A DNA stretch of 64,000 nt from Bacteroidota bacterium (GTDB lineage Bacteria > Bacteroidota > Bacteroidia > Chitinophagales > Saprospiraceae): NCBI GenBank assembly GCA_020160935.1, contig JAIUPL010000016.1, positions 1 to 64,000 on the forward strand, given 5' to 3'. A program made the translations under genes and the position numbers. Positions within the stretch are counted from its first letter, which is position 1; each line of letters begins with the position of its first letter. Of this stretch, positions 18,649 to 26,851 are shown one piece after another. The notes beneath the pieces were generated by a model. It saw only the letters and a program-made list of their open reading frames with translations. It ran no database searches and was not told the origin of the DNA.

Positions 18649-19368
18649 TCAAACACTCCCTTTTTTTACTGTGTACTGATACGGATTACTCCCCGGCGTT
18701 TCCTGCTGCCGTTTGGGCAATCGCTCGAACAGGCCTGTCGACAACATTTTTTTCTGAAAACGGCTCCGATCGAGCCTGGTTTCCAGTATCGCTTCGTGCA
18801 ACTGGTGCAGTTCCGGCATGGTGAATTGTTCTGGCAGCAGTCTGTAGGTCAATTCTTCGTGTTTCAAATCGTTCTTCAGGTGGTTTCTGGCCTTGGTTAC
18901 AATGTCTGCGTGATCCATCCACATGTCCGGCAATGCGTCAAAATCAAACCATCCAAAATCCTCGTCCAAACTTTGCACCACGGGAAAAGTATTCCGGATA
19001 TCGACCAGCGAGTAATACGCCAGCGATACAAATCGCGCATTCAACCAGGTGTCCGGATTCCAGCCAATGCCGATTTTTTCCCAGTATTTCATAAATTCCT
19101 CGGTAAATCGGCGATTTCGCTCGCCCATAACTGCCAAAAATTGCAGGTGCGGGTTTTCCAGTCCGGTGCGCTCTTGCAGTACCCGTTCTGCAGCATGCTC
19201 TACCGACTCGTCTTTTCCAATATACCCGCCCGGCAACAACCACCTGTCCGCCATCTTGAGCAGGAGGCATTTGAGCGCCTGCCCGTCGTAACCAACAATC
19301 ACCAGATCGACCGACAAATTGGGCAGAAAGTGCTCCGAACCGTGTTCCAGAAAGAATTTTAAATTCAT
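18649..19368 (-). CDS. NUDIX-type transcriptional regulator (NrtR/AraR-like)
   Basis: 239 residues from the ATG at 19368, chosen over 19404 because the -7 element and operator lie between them. Residues ~20-150 form a NUDIX domain whose box reads 'GYIGKDESVEHAAERVLQER' then 'TGL'. Two expected glutamates (R-E and E-E) are replaced (R-V, E-R), so it is probably a ligand-sensing, non-hydrolytic domain. Residues ~155-235 form a winged helix ('YRLLPEQFTMPELHQLHEAI'), as in NrtR-family repressors. In Bacteroidota, members of this family control sugar genes (AraR of Bacteroides). It diverges from a GH3 glycosidase, with two shared operators between them. Confidence 0.85.
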   Translation of the reverse strand: MNLKFFLEHGSEHFLPNLSVDLVIVGYDGQALKCLLLKMADRWLLPGGYIGKDESVEHAAERVLQERTGLENPHLQFLAVMGERNRRFTEEFMKYWEKIGIGWNPDTWLNARFVSLAYYSLVDIRNTFPVVQSLDEDFGWFDFDALPDMWMDHADIVTKARNHLKNDLKHEELTYRLLPEQFTMPELHQLHEAILETRLDRSRFQKKMLSTGLFERLPKRQQETPGSNPYQYTVKKGSV

Positions 19369-19372
19369 GGGG

Positions 19373-19380
19373 CAAAAATA
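19373..19380 (-). promoter_or_regulatory. -7 element of the NUDIX regulator gene
   Basis: Minus-strand TATTTTTG matches TAnnTTTG and ends four bases before the ATG. A TTG lies 21 bases upstream within operator copy 1. This predicts an almost leaderless, autoregulated transcript. Confidence 0.55.
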
Positions 19381-19384
19381 ATTG

Positions 19385-19405
19385 TTTGTGACATTTTGCC
19401 ACAAT
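19385..19405. promoter_or_regulatory. Operator copy 1 for the NUDIX regulator
   Basis: Imperfect 21-base palindrome of the form TTTGTG-N9-CACAAT. It overlaps the likely -33 region of the regulator gene and lies exactly 40 bases before copy 2. Confidence 0.7.
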
Positions 19406-19420
19406 CAATTTTTTTCCTTT

Positions 19421-19428
19421 TACATTTG
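19421..19428 (+). promoter_or_regulatory. -7 element of the GH3 gene
   Basis: TACATTTG matches TAnnTTTG. A TTTG occurs 22 bases upstream (19395-19398). The last four bases of the element belong to operator copy 2, so a bound regulator would block RNA polymerase. Confidence 0.6.
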
Positions 19429-19445
19429 TGGCACATTGTCACAAA
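19425..19445. promoter_or_regulatory. Operator copy 2 for the NUDIX regulator
   Basis: 21-base palindrome TTTGTG-N9-CACAAA, with inner bases GCACATTGT also partly symmetrical. It shares its arms and most central bases with copy 1 and covers the -7 element of the GH3 gene. Confidence 0.75.
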
Positions 19446-19456
19446 TACCGCTCACC

Positions 19457-21874
19457 ATGAAAAAATTTCTCAGATTCACCCTGCTATCTCTACTTGTACT
19501 CATCGTCGTTCTGGCGATCGCCGGTTTCGGGGGCTGGATGTACGTCAAATCCACTTTCCTGACATTTGAAAAGGATTATCCTGAAAACCAGAACCTACAG
19601 GAACTTACTGTGGATGGATATACTTTTCTGGATAGAAACGGAAACGGAAAACTCGACATTTACGAAGACGATCGAAAATCAATCGACGAGCGCGCCGAAG
19701 ACATTTTGTCGCAGATGAACCTGGAAGAAAAAATCCACTTGCTCAAAGGCTCGGGTATGGCGTCCGGCATGGGCATGGTGGAACCCGGACAAGGTATTGC
19801 CGGTGCTGTTGGCACCATCGTTCCTACTCCCCGGCTGGGTATCCCTACCATTTATCTGTCAGACGGTCCGGCCGGACTAAGAATTGAACCAAACCGGAAA
19901 GGCGAAGACCGCACTTATTACTGCACGGCCTTCCCGATTGGCACCTTGCTGTCTTCCACCTGGAATGCTGATTTGGTGCAGGAAGTGGGTAAAGCAATGG
20001 GCAACGAAGCGCTGGAGTACGGCATAGACGTGATTCTGGGCCCAGGCGTCAATATCATGCGCCACCCGTTTTGCGGTAGAAATTTTGAATACTACTCGGA
20101 AGATCCGGTGCTGACGGGCAATATCGGTGCGGCCATGGTAAATGGCATCGAATCGAATGGCGTGGGCACTTCTGTGAAGCACTTTGCTGCCAATAACCAG
20201 GAAACCAATCGTTCGTTCAACGACGCCATTATTTCAGAACGCGCCTTGCGGGAAATCTACCTCCGGGGTTTTGAAATCATCGTGAAAAAATCACAACCCT
20301 GGACGATCATGTCCTCCTACAACAAAATTAATGGCACCTATGCGACTGAGAGCCGCCCATTACTGACAGATATACTGCGCACGGACTGGGGATTTCAGGG
20401 CCTGGTGATGTCCGACTGGTTTGGAGGGCAGGACGCGGTTGCACAAGTACGCGCCGGCAATGACCTGCTCGAACCGGGCACCAATCGGCAATGGAAAGCC
20501 CTGACGAAAGGGCAAAAAAGCGGCGAATTGTCTATGGAAATCATCGACACCTCCGTGAAGCGTATCCTGAAACTGATTCTGGGAAGCAAAAAAATGCAGC
20601 GCTACCAGTTCAGCAACAACCCCGATCTGAAGGCCCACGCGGCCATCACACGCCAGTCGGCCTCGGAAGGCATGGTGCTGTTGAAAAATGAAAACAATGC
20701 GCTCCCTATCCCCGCCGGAAAAAATGTGGCCCTGTTCGGCGTTACCTCCTACGATTTCATCACGGGCGGTACCGGCTCGGGCGACGTGAACGAAGCCTAC
20801 GTGGTATCGCTGGAAGAAGGCCTGAAAAATGCCGGATTCAATATCAACGACAAAGCGAAAAGCGCGTTCGAACAACACAAGGCGGCCAACCAAAAAGCAT
20901 TCGTACGCCCCCAGGGCCTGGATGCCATGACGCACCCATATAATCCGCCGCAAATGACCTATTCCGCCGATCAGATCAAAGAAATCGTCGGCAGTTCGGA
21001 TATAGGCATCATCACCATCGGCAGAAACAGCGGCGAAGGCGGCGACCGGGTTGAAAAAGGCGATTTTCTGCTCACACAACAGGAAATCGATATGATGCAC
21101 ATGGTATGCCAGGCTTACCACCAGGCTGGAAAAAAAGTGACCGTCGTACTCAATATCGGCGGCGTGATTGAAACAGCCTCCTGGAAAGGACAGCCCGATG
21201 CCATTCTTTGTGCCTGGCAGGGCGGGCAGGAAGGCGGCAATTCCGTAGCAGATATTCTCGGCGGCAAAACCAACCCCAGCGGCAAACTGCCCATGACTTT
21301 TCCTATTCACCTGAATGATCATGCTTCCAATGCCAACTTCCCGCAGGATGGAGCGCCATTCAGTATTATGGACCAGTTTTTCAGCGGCGAAAAAGCGGAA
21401 AAAGACAAAATTCGGAACAAGGATTACACACGCTACGAGGAAGGAATTTACGTAGGCTACCGGCATTTCGACAAAGCCAACCTGCAAGTGTCCTATCCTT
21501 TTGGGTTCGGACTCTCGTATACCGGATTCGAATTCGGTAACACAGAGGTAGAACTGAAAAACGACACGCTGCATGTAGCCGTTTCCGTAAAAAACATTGG
21601 AACGCTGCCGGGAAAAGAAGTAGCACAGATATACGTGTCTAAACCCAATTCAGGTATCGATCGGGCTGCACAAGAGTTGAAGGCATTCGGGAAAACACAG
21701 GTACTGGCGCCGGGCGAATCGCAGCGTCTGACGTTCGATATTCCAGTGGCAGATTTGCGCTACTGGGATGAAAAGGCTGCCCGCTGGAAACTGGAAGAGG
21801 GTGTGTACAACATCAAGGCCGGTTCGTCATCGAGGGATATCAAGTCTTCCCGAGAAGTGGAAATCGGGAAGTAA
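19457..21874 (+). CDS. Glycoside hydrolase family 3 (beta-glucosidase/xylosidase type), membrane-anchored
   Basis: 805 residues from the ATG at 19457; an upstream in-frame start at 19382 would run through both operators. One N-terminal hydrophobic helix ('LLSLLVLIVVLAIAGFGGWM') lacks an obvious cleavage site, so it may be a membrane anchor. Residues ~55-70 contain an EF-hand-like loop ('DRNGNGKLDIYED'). The GH3 N-terminal barrel follows, with 'KHFAANNQE' and the nucleophile D320 in 'GLVMSDWFGG'. Then come the C-terminal sandwich and a fibronectin-III-like domain (~700-800). It cleaves terminal beta-glycosides in the periplasm; the exact sugar cannot be read from sequence. Regulation by the divergent NUDIX regulator is strongly suggested. 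Confidence 0.9.
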   Translation: MKKFLRFTLLSLLVLIVVLAIAGFGGWMYVKSTFLTFEKDYPENQNLQELTVDGYTFLDRNGNGKLDIYEDDRKSIDERAEDILSQMNLEEKIHLLKGSGMASGMGMVEPGQGIAGAVGTIVPTPRLGIPTIYLSDGPAGLRIEPNRKGEDRTYYCTAFPIGTLLSSTWNADLVQEVGKAMGNEALEYGIDVILGPGVNIMRHPFCGRNFEYYSEDPVLTGNIGAAMVNGIESNGVGTSVKHFAANNQETNRSFNDAIISERALREIYLRGFEIIVKKSQPWTIMSSYNKINGTYATESRPLLTDILRTDWGFQGLVMSDWFGGQDAVAQVRAGNDLLEPGTNRQWKALTKGQKSGELSMEIIDTSVKRILKLILGSKKMQRYQFSNNPDLKAHAAITRQSASEGMVLLKNENNALPIPAGKNVALFGVTSYDFITGGTGSGDVNEAYVVSLEEGLKNAGFNINDKAKSAFEQHKAANQKAFVRPQGLDAMTHPYNPPQMTYSADQIKEIVGSSDIGIITIGRNSGEGGDRVEKGDFLLTQQEIDMMHMVCQAYHQAGKKVTVVLNIGGVIETASWKGQPDAILCAWQGGQEGGNSVADILGGKTNPSGKLPMTFPIHLNDHASNANFPQDGAPFSIMDQFFSGEKAEKDKIRNKDYTRYEEGIYVGYRHFDKANLQVSYPFGFGLSYTGFEFGNTEVELKNDTLHVAVSVKNIGTLPGKEVAQIYVSKPNSGIDRAAQELKAFGKTQVLAPGESQRLTFDIPVADLRYWDEKAARWKLEEGVYNIKAGSSSRDIKSSREVEIGK

Positions 21875-21886
21875 TACGGGCTTTTT

Positions 21887-21919
21887 AACGTCGGTAGCGC
21901 TTGAAGCGCTACCGACGTT
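21887..21919. terminator. Hairpin between GH3 and a convergent small gene
   Basis: Perfect 14-bp stem (AACGTCGGTAGCGC, 21887-21900, with 21906-21919) and a 5-base loop TTGAA. It is followed by TTTTC and lies between two convergent genes, so it can serve as a bidirectional terminator. Confidence 0.8.
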
Positions 21920-21920
21920 T

Positions 21921-22172
21921 TCAAAACCCCAGTATATCAGCCATGCTTTTCGTAATGCAAATCAGTCCGGCCGAGGTCAGCAGGTACATCGAAATGGTGA
22001 ACGATGTTTGCGTATGAAACAACAGGAAGTTGACGGCAAAACTCATTCCCATGAGCACAACGCCAACAGCCAGCCACCGCATGCCGCGTTTAAAAGCAGC
22101 ACGGTGTTGTTCTTTGCTTAAACTGTTTTCAGCAGGTGTAAAATCCTGATTCGAGTGCGGCGTGGGTTCCAT
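21921..22172 (-). CDS. Small two-helix membrane protein
   Basis: 83 residues, with two hydrophobic helices (~30-52 'MRWLAVGVVLMGMSFAVNFL' and ~60-80). The N-terminus is polar and acidic, and no motif is recognised. Similar small two-TM proteins are common in Bacteroidota. The frame ends one base from the terminator hairpin and is convergent with GH3, which supports a real gene, although the coding evidence is only the composition. Confidence 0.55.
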   Translation of the reverse strand: MEPTPHSNQDFTPAENSLSKEQHRAAFKRGMRWLAVGVVLMGMSFAVNFLLFHTQTSFTISMYLLTSAGLICITKSMADILGF

Positions 22173-22339
22173 TTTTTAAAATGTTATGTTATTCGGAAGA
22201 AAAGTGTAATCACCCAATTACAATTTGTAATACCAACGCAAGATTGCACTTAATTCCGAAAACACCAAGCCACTTGCACAAAAATTATTTTCCGGTGGCA
22301 CAAACGCCGAATTTTATATATTTCCCGTAGAGTAGTTTC

Positions 22340-22433
22340 CCGCAGATCGCGCAGAATTACCCGCAGATCGCGCAGAACGTAGCGTGTACATTCGGTTTGG
22401 AATAAGTAGGAACACTCTACGTTCTGCGCGATC
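22340..22433. repeat. Direct repeats and a 22-bp hairpin after the type-B CTD gene
   Basis: Two direct copies of CCGCAGATCGCGCAGAA (from 22340 and 22362). The second copy is the left arm of a hairpin (22366-22387 with 22412-22433; one mismatch, 24-base loop). The right arm ends one base before the stop codon of the minus-strand gene. The core CGTAGCGTGTACA resembles cores in the hairpins at 51.9, 52.5 and 56.7 kb. The rest of the gap (22173-22339) shows nothing I can name. Confidence 0.7.
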
Positions 22434-22434
22434 C

Positions 22435-24753
22435 TTACCTCACCAACAGCACATTACCATCCACCTGCCGCCATTCAACTGGCTGATCATCGTCCTGAAG
22501 TTGCAGCAAGGCATGATACGTGTACACGCCCGGGGGCATGAGTTGGCCTTTATAACGCCCATCCCAACCTGCATTCAAATCCGAACTTTGAAACAGCAGG
22601 CTGCCCCAGCGATCGTAAATTTCCAGTCGGGAGGCCAGTACGACACAGCCCGCAGCAAAACGGAATTCATTGCCGCCATGCATGCTTTCCGGTGTAAATA
22701 CATTGGGTGCAAACACCTGGCACTTGCCGCAATTGGCGCTACTTACCACTATTGTATCCGTAAAATAGCAGTCTTCGGCAATCAATTCCGCGATGTACGT
22801 CCCTGGTGAGGTAACATCGATAAAAGTGCCGGTTTCGCCCGTGCTCCATGTCAGGGGCACAGATTGAGTGGACATCGAGGCTTTTAACCTGGTAGAGGCG
22901 TTTTCGCAAACGATGTCGTCAGGGCCGAGGTCTACATCTTTTTGCGACAAAACCCGAACGTTCACAGCATCCTGTGCCACACAGCCTCCGGGCACTGTCA
23001 CGGTAACGGTGTAGGTGCCGGTTTCAGTCACCTGCAGGCTCGACGAGGTACTTCCTGTATTCCATTTGTATGTGAGACCGGGTATCGTACTTGCTATCAA
23101 TTGCAGCCCGGCAGCGTTGCACACCGTGGTGTCAGGGCCCAGGTTTAAAGGGAACGACCCCAGTACGGTCACCGTCAGATATGCCGTATCGCGGCAACCA
23201 GCCACGGTATAAATGTGCCGGATGGAATAAGAGCCTGGCTGGTTAAAACGCACATTCTGTACGATAGGCGTGGTAGCAGCAGGGATACTTCCACCTTCAA
23301 ACAACCAGTTGGAACTGCCGAAAACGGGCTCGAAGGCGCCTGAATTCCTTCGAAAATTGATGGTTCCGCCTGCGCAAATGGTGGTATCGCTCATTCGGAA
23401 TGTGGCATCCACAATACCCACATCGACGCAATGATCGCTATAGGAAACAGGCAGGTTGTCGGCGGCGGCTGACTCGTCCTGCAGGCAATCTGTAGTGGAA
23501 ATTTGAGGCGTAACCGCCTGTGGCGTCAATGTGGCATCTTCCAGTATCAGTACGCAGGGATTGGGAAAAAAGCAGTTGGCAAACACCTCTCCGTCGTCAA
23601 AAGAACGGGTAAGTGTAAACGAGGTAGTTCGAGCGCCGGAGGCTCTCACGTAACCCCGGCCGGGCGCTGCTGCTGCCGTCTGGGTGAGCGTATTGGTCGC
23701 ATATAGTTCTTCCTGTATCAGGTTGCCATTCACATCGAAGGCCAGGGCTGATTTTTCACCGCCCTGCGTGTAAAATATCCCGGTTATCTGCGTTTGATCC
23801 TCAGAAACGGCCAGTTCCTGACCCGAAATATTGGGCAACAAAGGCGTCAGGTTGTAGCGGGCTTTTTTGAACCAGTTGAAGTTGAACTGGTTGCTCATCA
23901 GGCCCATACCCGTCCAGGAATTATCGGCTGCACTGCATCGAAACGCAATCCGTCCATCGTTGAGGGGCGCCAGTGCAGCAATACGCGCTGCCGGAAATAA
24001 CGCGGATTGCTGAACGGCGCCGGCGCCATCGATGCGAAGCAGAATGGTCTGAATTTGTCCCTGCGAACTCCCTGAATTCGGTATGGTCGACAACCCCAGC
24101 ACCACTTCGTTGTTGACGGTAGGTACCAATGCCTCTACGGTATAGTTGTCGGTATTTCCAGCATCTATCCATTGCTGCCACAGTACCTGACCTGAATTGC
24201 TCAATTTTGCCAGGAATACTTTCCCATTGCTTTTGCCTTCCGCAGCGTAGTAAATGCTGTTATCACTTGCGCAAACCTCGCTGGTACCGGCAAGACAACT
24301 GCCCAGTTTGGCCCAGGATACATTTCCGGAAGAATTGGTTTTTACCAGTACGCCACCCGATTCGACCACGCCGGCCAGTTTTTGTATCGTTAATACCGCG
24401 CCATTATCGGAAGTTTGGGTAACGGCTTCTCCTGTGATATAGGAAAAATTGGCGCCCACCGGGGTTATCATTTTTGTCCAGGCAGGTACGCCGTTCAGGT
24501 CGGTTTTCATCACGAAAGTCTGCGGTCGACTTATTTGTATGGCGCCTGTGATGAAAAAGCCCTGGCTGGTATTGGAATAAAGGTCGTAGGCAAGAAAAAA
24601 TGCGCTGTCGGGGTTGGTGTATATTTTTTGAAACGCCTGTGCGCGGGCATTAAAAACAACGAGCAAACAAGCAATTGCAGGAGGCAAAAACCGCAGCAGT
24701 CGTTGTAAAAAAATGTGCGACAAGGAAGAATAGAGAACAAGAGTAGTATTCAT
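22435..24753 (-). CDS. Large secreted protein with PKD-like domains and gliding-motility-type (type B) C-terminal domain
   Basis: 772 residues from the ATG at 24753; an upstream in-frame start at 24873 adds only a spurious hydrophobic stretch. Signal peptide ends near 'VFNARAQ'. Residues ~30-400 look like a repetitive beta-propeller-type region ('MKTDLNGVPAWTKMI', 'LVKTNSSGNVSWAK', 'LAKLSNSGQVLWQQW'). PKD/Ig-like repeats follow (~480-680) with 'LGPDTTVC' and 'LGPDDIVCENAS'. The C-terminal ~90 residues ('VFAPNVFTPESMHGGNEFRF', 'LEIYDRWGSLLFQ', 'MPPGVYTYH') are the type B T9SS sorting domain. It is probably secreted and surface-exposed. Confidence 0.85.
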   Translation of the reverse strand: MNTTLVLYSSLSHIFLQRLLRFLPPAIACLLVVFNARAQAFQKIYTNPDSAFFLAYDLYSNTSQGFFITGAIQISRPQTFVMKTDLNGVPAWTKMITPVGANFSYITGEAVTQTSDNGAVLTIQKLAGVVESGGVLVKTNSSGNVSWAKLGSCLAGTSEVCASDNSIYYAAEGKSNGKVFLAKLSNSGQVLWQQWIDAGNTDNYTVEALVPTVNNEVVLGLSTIPNSGSSQGQIQTILLRIDGAGAVQQSALFPAARIAALAPLNDGRIAFRCSAADNSWTGMGLMSNQFNFNWFKKARYNLTPLLPNISGQELAVSEDQTQITGIFYTQGGEKSALAFDVNGNLIQEELYATNTLTQTAAAAPGRGYVRASGARTTSFTLTRSFDDGEVFANCFFPNPCVLILEDATLTPQAVTPQISTTDCLQDESAAADNLPVSYSDHCVDVGIVDATFRMSDTTICAGGTINFRRNSGAFEPVFGSSNWLFEGGSIPAATTPIVQNVRFNQPGSYSIRHIYTVAGCRDTAYLTVTVLGSFPLNLGPDTTVCNAAGLQLIASTIPGLTYKWNTGSTSSSLQVTETGTYTVTVTVPGGCVAQDAVNVRVLSQKDVDLGPDDIVCENASTRLKASMSTQSVPLTWSTGETGTFIDVTSPGTYIAELIAEDCYFTDTIVVSSANCGKCQVFAPNVFTPESMHGGNEFRFAAGCVVLASRLEIYDRWGSLLFQSSDLNAGWDGRYKGQLMPPGVYTYHALLQLQDDDQPVEWRQVDGNVLLVR

Positions 24754-25003
24754 GTTTTTGTTTTCGAAACTCGAAATTAGGCAGATCACAAGCAAAATTC
24801 GCAAAATCACCCCTGCAGTTATGCCAAAATAGACAAAAACAATAAAAACGGCCGTGATTAATACAGCAAACAAGATTATTCCTAGAACACGCCTTTAAAA
24901 TAAAATAATCGGGCCGAAATGAATTGTTGGTATCATTACCCCTATCTTTACTATCAATAGTTATACCCAAAAGTTTAAAAGTAGATTATAAGCATACAAC
25001 CAT

Positions 25004-25945
25004 ATGTCTAGGCACTATATTAATACATTAATTGTCGACGGCAAGTATTCAGAAGCAATAGACAGTTTGCGCAATATTCTGACCGAAAGCCACTGGCAGA
25101 CACAAATAACGATGCTGGAAGGACAATATAGAAGCCTCCGGCGCAACTTGCGCGAAGGGATTGTTCCTTCTTCCGAGCGAGTAATTCAGGAAAATTTATT
25201 GCGTAAAAACCTACTTGAACTGGTGCAGGAAGCCATCGACCAATCGCTTCTCTCAGACACCCCACATTCTGGCCTTGCTACATTACACAATTCGGAAGAA
25301 AGTGGTCAAAGAACATTGCCTAAAAAGGCCATTTGGATGGCGGCCATATTGGCGCTGTGCGGCGTACTGATCTATTTTATGTGGTTTTATCTTACACAAA
25401 AGGAACAACCGCAAACTCTGATCAAGCAAGTATCACAGCAAGAAAGTCAGGAAGCACAGGAGTCTAAACCCTTACAAACGCATGCTCCTGTCTCTAACCC
25501 CAAACGCGCAGCGCCTGTCTCCTCTTCCCCATCGGCGCGAGTGCCTGTGCAGGCCAATATCCTGAAAGTATCGTCCAATATACCCGAGCATGAAGCATTC
25601 CTAGAATCAGCCGCTGGAGCCATGCTCCGCAGTGCCGGTATTTCTGTTCAATCAGGCACTACAGGTATTGGCCAACGCTTGCACTTCAATTTTGATCTAA
25701 AAAAAAGCAGAACCCAGTCAGGTTTCAGGGATGCACTAAAATGTACCCTGCATCTCGTTGTTGAAGTATCTGCACCCAATGGATCGGTTTGCAAGCCTAT
25801 CAGTCAGTATGCTTCCAAAACACTCATTGCTTTTCCGGAGGATAGCCCTCAAGATATTTTGGAAAAGGTTATCATGCCTGGTATGGAAGAAATAAAAAAG
25901 GCATTTGACTACAGCCCAGTGCAACTATGCCCCATTACAAATTAG
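25004..25945 (+). CDS. Membrane protein with N-terminal EAD11-like domain and periplasmic domain
   Basis: 313 residues. Residues 1-80 ('YINTLIVDGKYSEAIDSLRN', 'QYRSLRRNLREGIV', 'LLRKNLLELVQEA') match my memory of Effector-Associated Domain 11: an L-I-x-x-G-K-x-x-x-A-I-x-x-L opening, a middle R-x-L-R-R-x-x-R-x-G-I and a closing L-L-x-L-V. One transmembrane helix (~109-131, 'AIWMAAILALCGVLIYFMWF') is followed by a Q/S/P-rich linker (~135-185) and a C-terminal alpha/beta domain (~186-310) of unknown family. Topology puts EAD11 in the cytoplasm. EADs are homotypic coupling domains of conflict and signalling systems. It heads a co-directional cassette with two secreted proteins 32 and 7 bases apart. 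Confidence 0.65.
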   Translation: MSRHYINTLIVDGKYSEAIDSLRNILTESHWQTQITMLEGQYRSLRRNLREGIVPSSERVIQENLLRKNLLELVQEAIDQSLLSDTPHSGLATLHNSEESGQRTLPKKAIWMAAILALCGVLIYFMWFYLTQKEQPQTLIKQVSQQESQEAQESKPLQTHAPVSNPKRAAPVSSSPSARVPVQANILKVSSNIPEHEAFLESAAGAMLRSAGISVQSGTTGIGQRLHFNFDLKKSRTQSGFRDALKCTLHLVVEVSAPNGSVCKPISQYASKTLIAFPEDSPQDILEKVIMPGMEEIKKAFDYSPVQLCPITN

Positions 25946-25977
25946 TACACATTATTTTCATTATATATTTTTCTACT

Positions 25978-26844
25978 ATGAAACAAACTGTTACAGTTGT
26001 TCTTTTACTGTTATTGACAGTCAGTACTCAGGCTCAGGATGCCAAACAAAAATTAGGTTTTATTCCATACGCTGATCCAGGTATCGCAAAATCTACACAT
26101 CGCGAAATGGCATACAAAACCATGTATGAAGCCGCTACACGTATTTTTATCAACACACAAAGATTTGATGTACTCGATCGGGGTAAATTCAATATCCTGA
26201 AAATTGAACAAACGATCCAGAAAAAGCCTGAATTGATCAACTCAGAAATCATTCGCCAGGGCAGGGTACTGGCCGCACAGGTGCTGGTTGTGGCAGAGAT
26301 CACTGCCTTTTCCGTAACTCCTTCGGCTGACAAAAAAGGTTGGTCTGCCTTTTTGGTTACAGAAATCAAGCAACTGGATGTTGAATCCTCAAAAGCGCTT
26401 GCTGCTGTACAACTCAAAGGCGAATATAAAGATTTGCAGGGAAGCCCAGACGTCTTTCGGGCGGGTTCTGCAGACCAGGCGGTTAGCAAAGTAGTGGATA
26501 AACTTGAAAAGGATCTGGAGAAGTGGATACACAGCTCTTTTCCAATTCAGATGCAGATTCTTACTGAAAGTTGGGAGAAAAACAATACGCAGCATGTTAT
26601 TTATGCCCGTGGTGGAAAAAACATGGGCCTGACGCCACGCAACAAAATGTGCTTGCGTCGTGTACGTAAATTGTCCAGCGGAGATATTGTTGTTGAAACC
26701 ATCGCCGAATTGAAACTTACTATTGACGGTATCGGAGAAACGACGACCAAATATGAACTAAAAGCCAAAAAAGATTGGCCGGCTGTAGAACGTGCACAAA
26801 GAGAATTTCAGTCAGAATTATTTGTAATGGAATGTTCAAACTAA
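25978..26844 (+). CDS. CsgG-like secreted protein
   Basis: 288 residues from the ATG at 25978, which gives a clean signal peptide ('VVLLLLLTVSTQAQ'). No lipobox cysteine is seen, unlike true CsgG. Residues ~22-190 resemble the CsgG/TolB-N type fold: 'KLGFIPYADPG', then 'INTQRFDVLDRGKFN' (the 'rFxVldR' pattern) and 'LVVAEITAF'. A lysine-rich C-terminal region (~190-288) has no match that I know. CsgG proteins secrete curli, but no CsgE, F, A or B partners are nearby, so curli export is unlikely. It is the middle gene of the cassette, 32 bases after the EAD11 gene. Confidence 0.6.
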   Translation: MKQTVTVVLLLLLTVSTQAQDAKQKLGFIPYADPGIAKSTHREMAYKTMYEAATRIFINTQRFDVLDRGKFNILKIEQTIQKKPELINSEIIRQGRVLAAQVLVVAEITAFSVTPSADKKGWSAFLVTEIKQLDVESSKALAAVQLKGEYKDLQGSPDVFRAGSADQAVSKVVDKLEKDLEKWIHSSFPIQMQILTESWEKNNTQHVIYARGGKNMGLTPRNKMCLRRVRKLSSGDIVVETIAELKLTIDGIGETTTKYELKAKKDWPAVERAQREFQSELFVMECSN

Positions 26845-26851
26845 AAATAAT

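Noticed and set aside
19382-19457. N-terminal extension of the GH3 protein from the start at 19382
   Set aside because: It would run through both operators and the -7 element, and lacks a signal-like sequence; the ATG at 19457 fits better.
20360-21574. Minus-strand ORF of 404 codons inside the GH3 gene
   Set aside because: Antisense of a well-supported enzyme, with no recognisable motif.
25978-26844. Curli secretion (CsgG) system
   Set aside because: The protein lacks a lipobox Cys and there are no CsgA, B, E or F partners in the neighbourhood.
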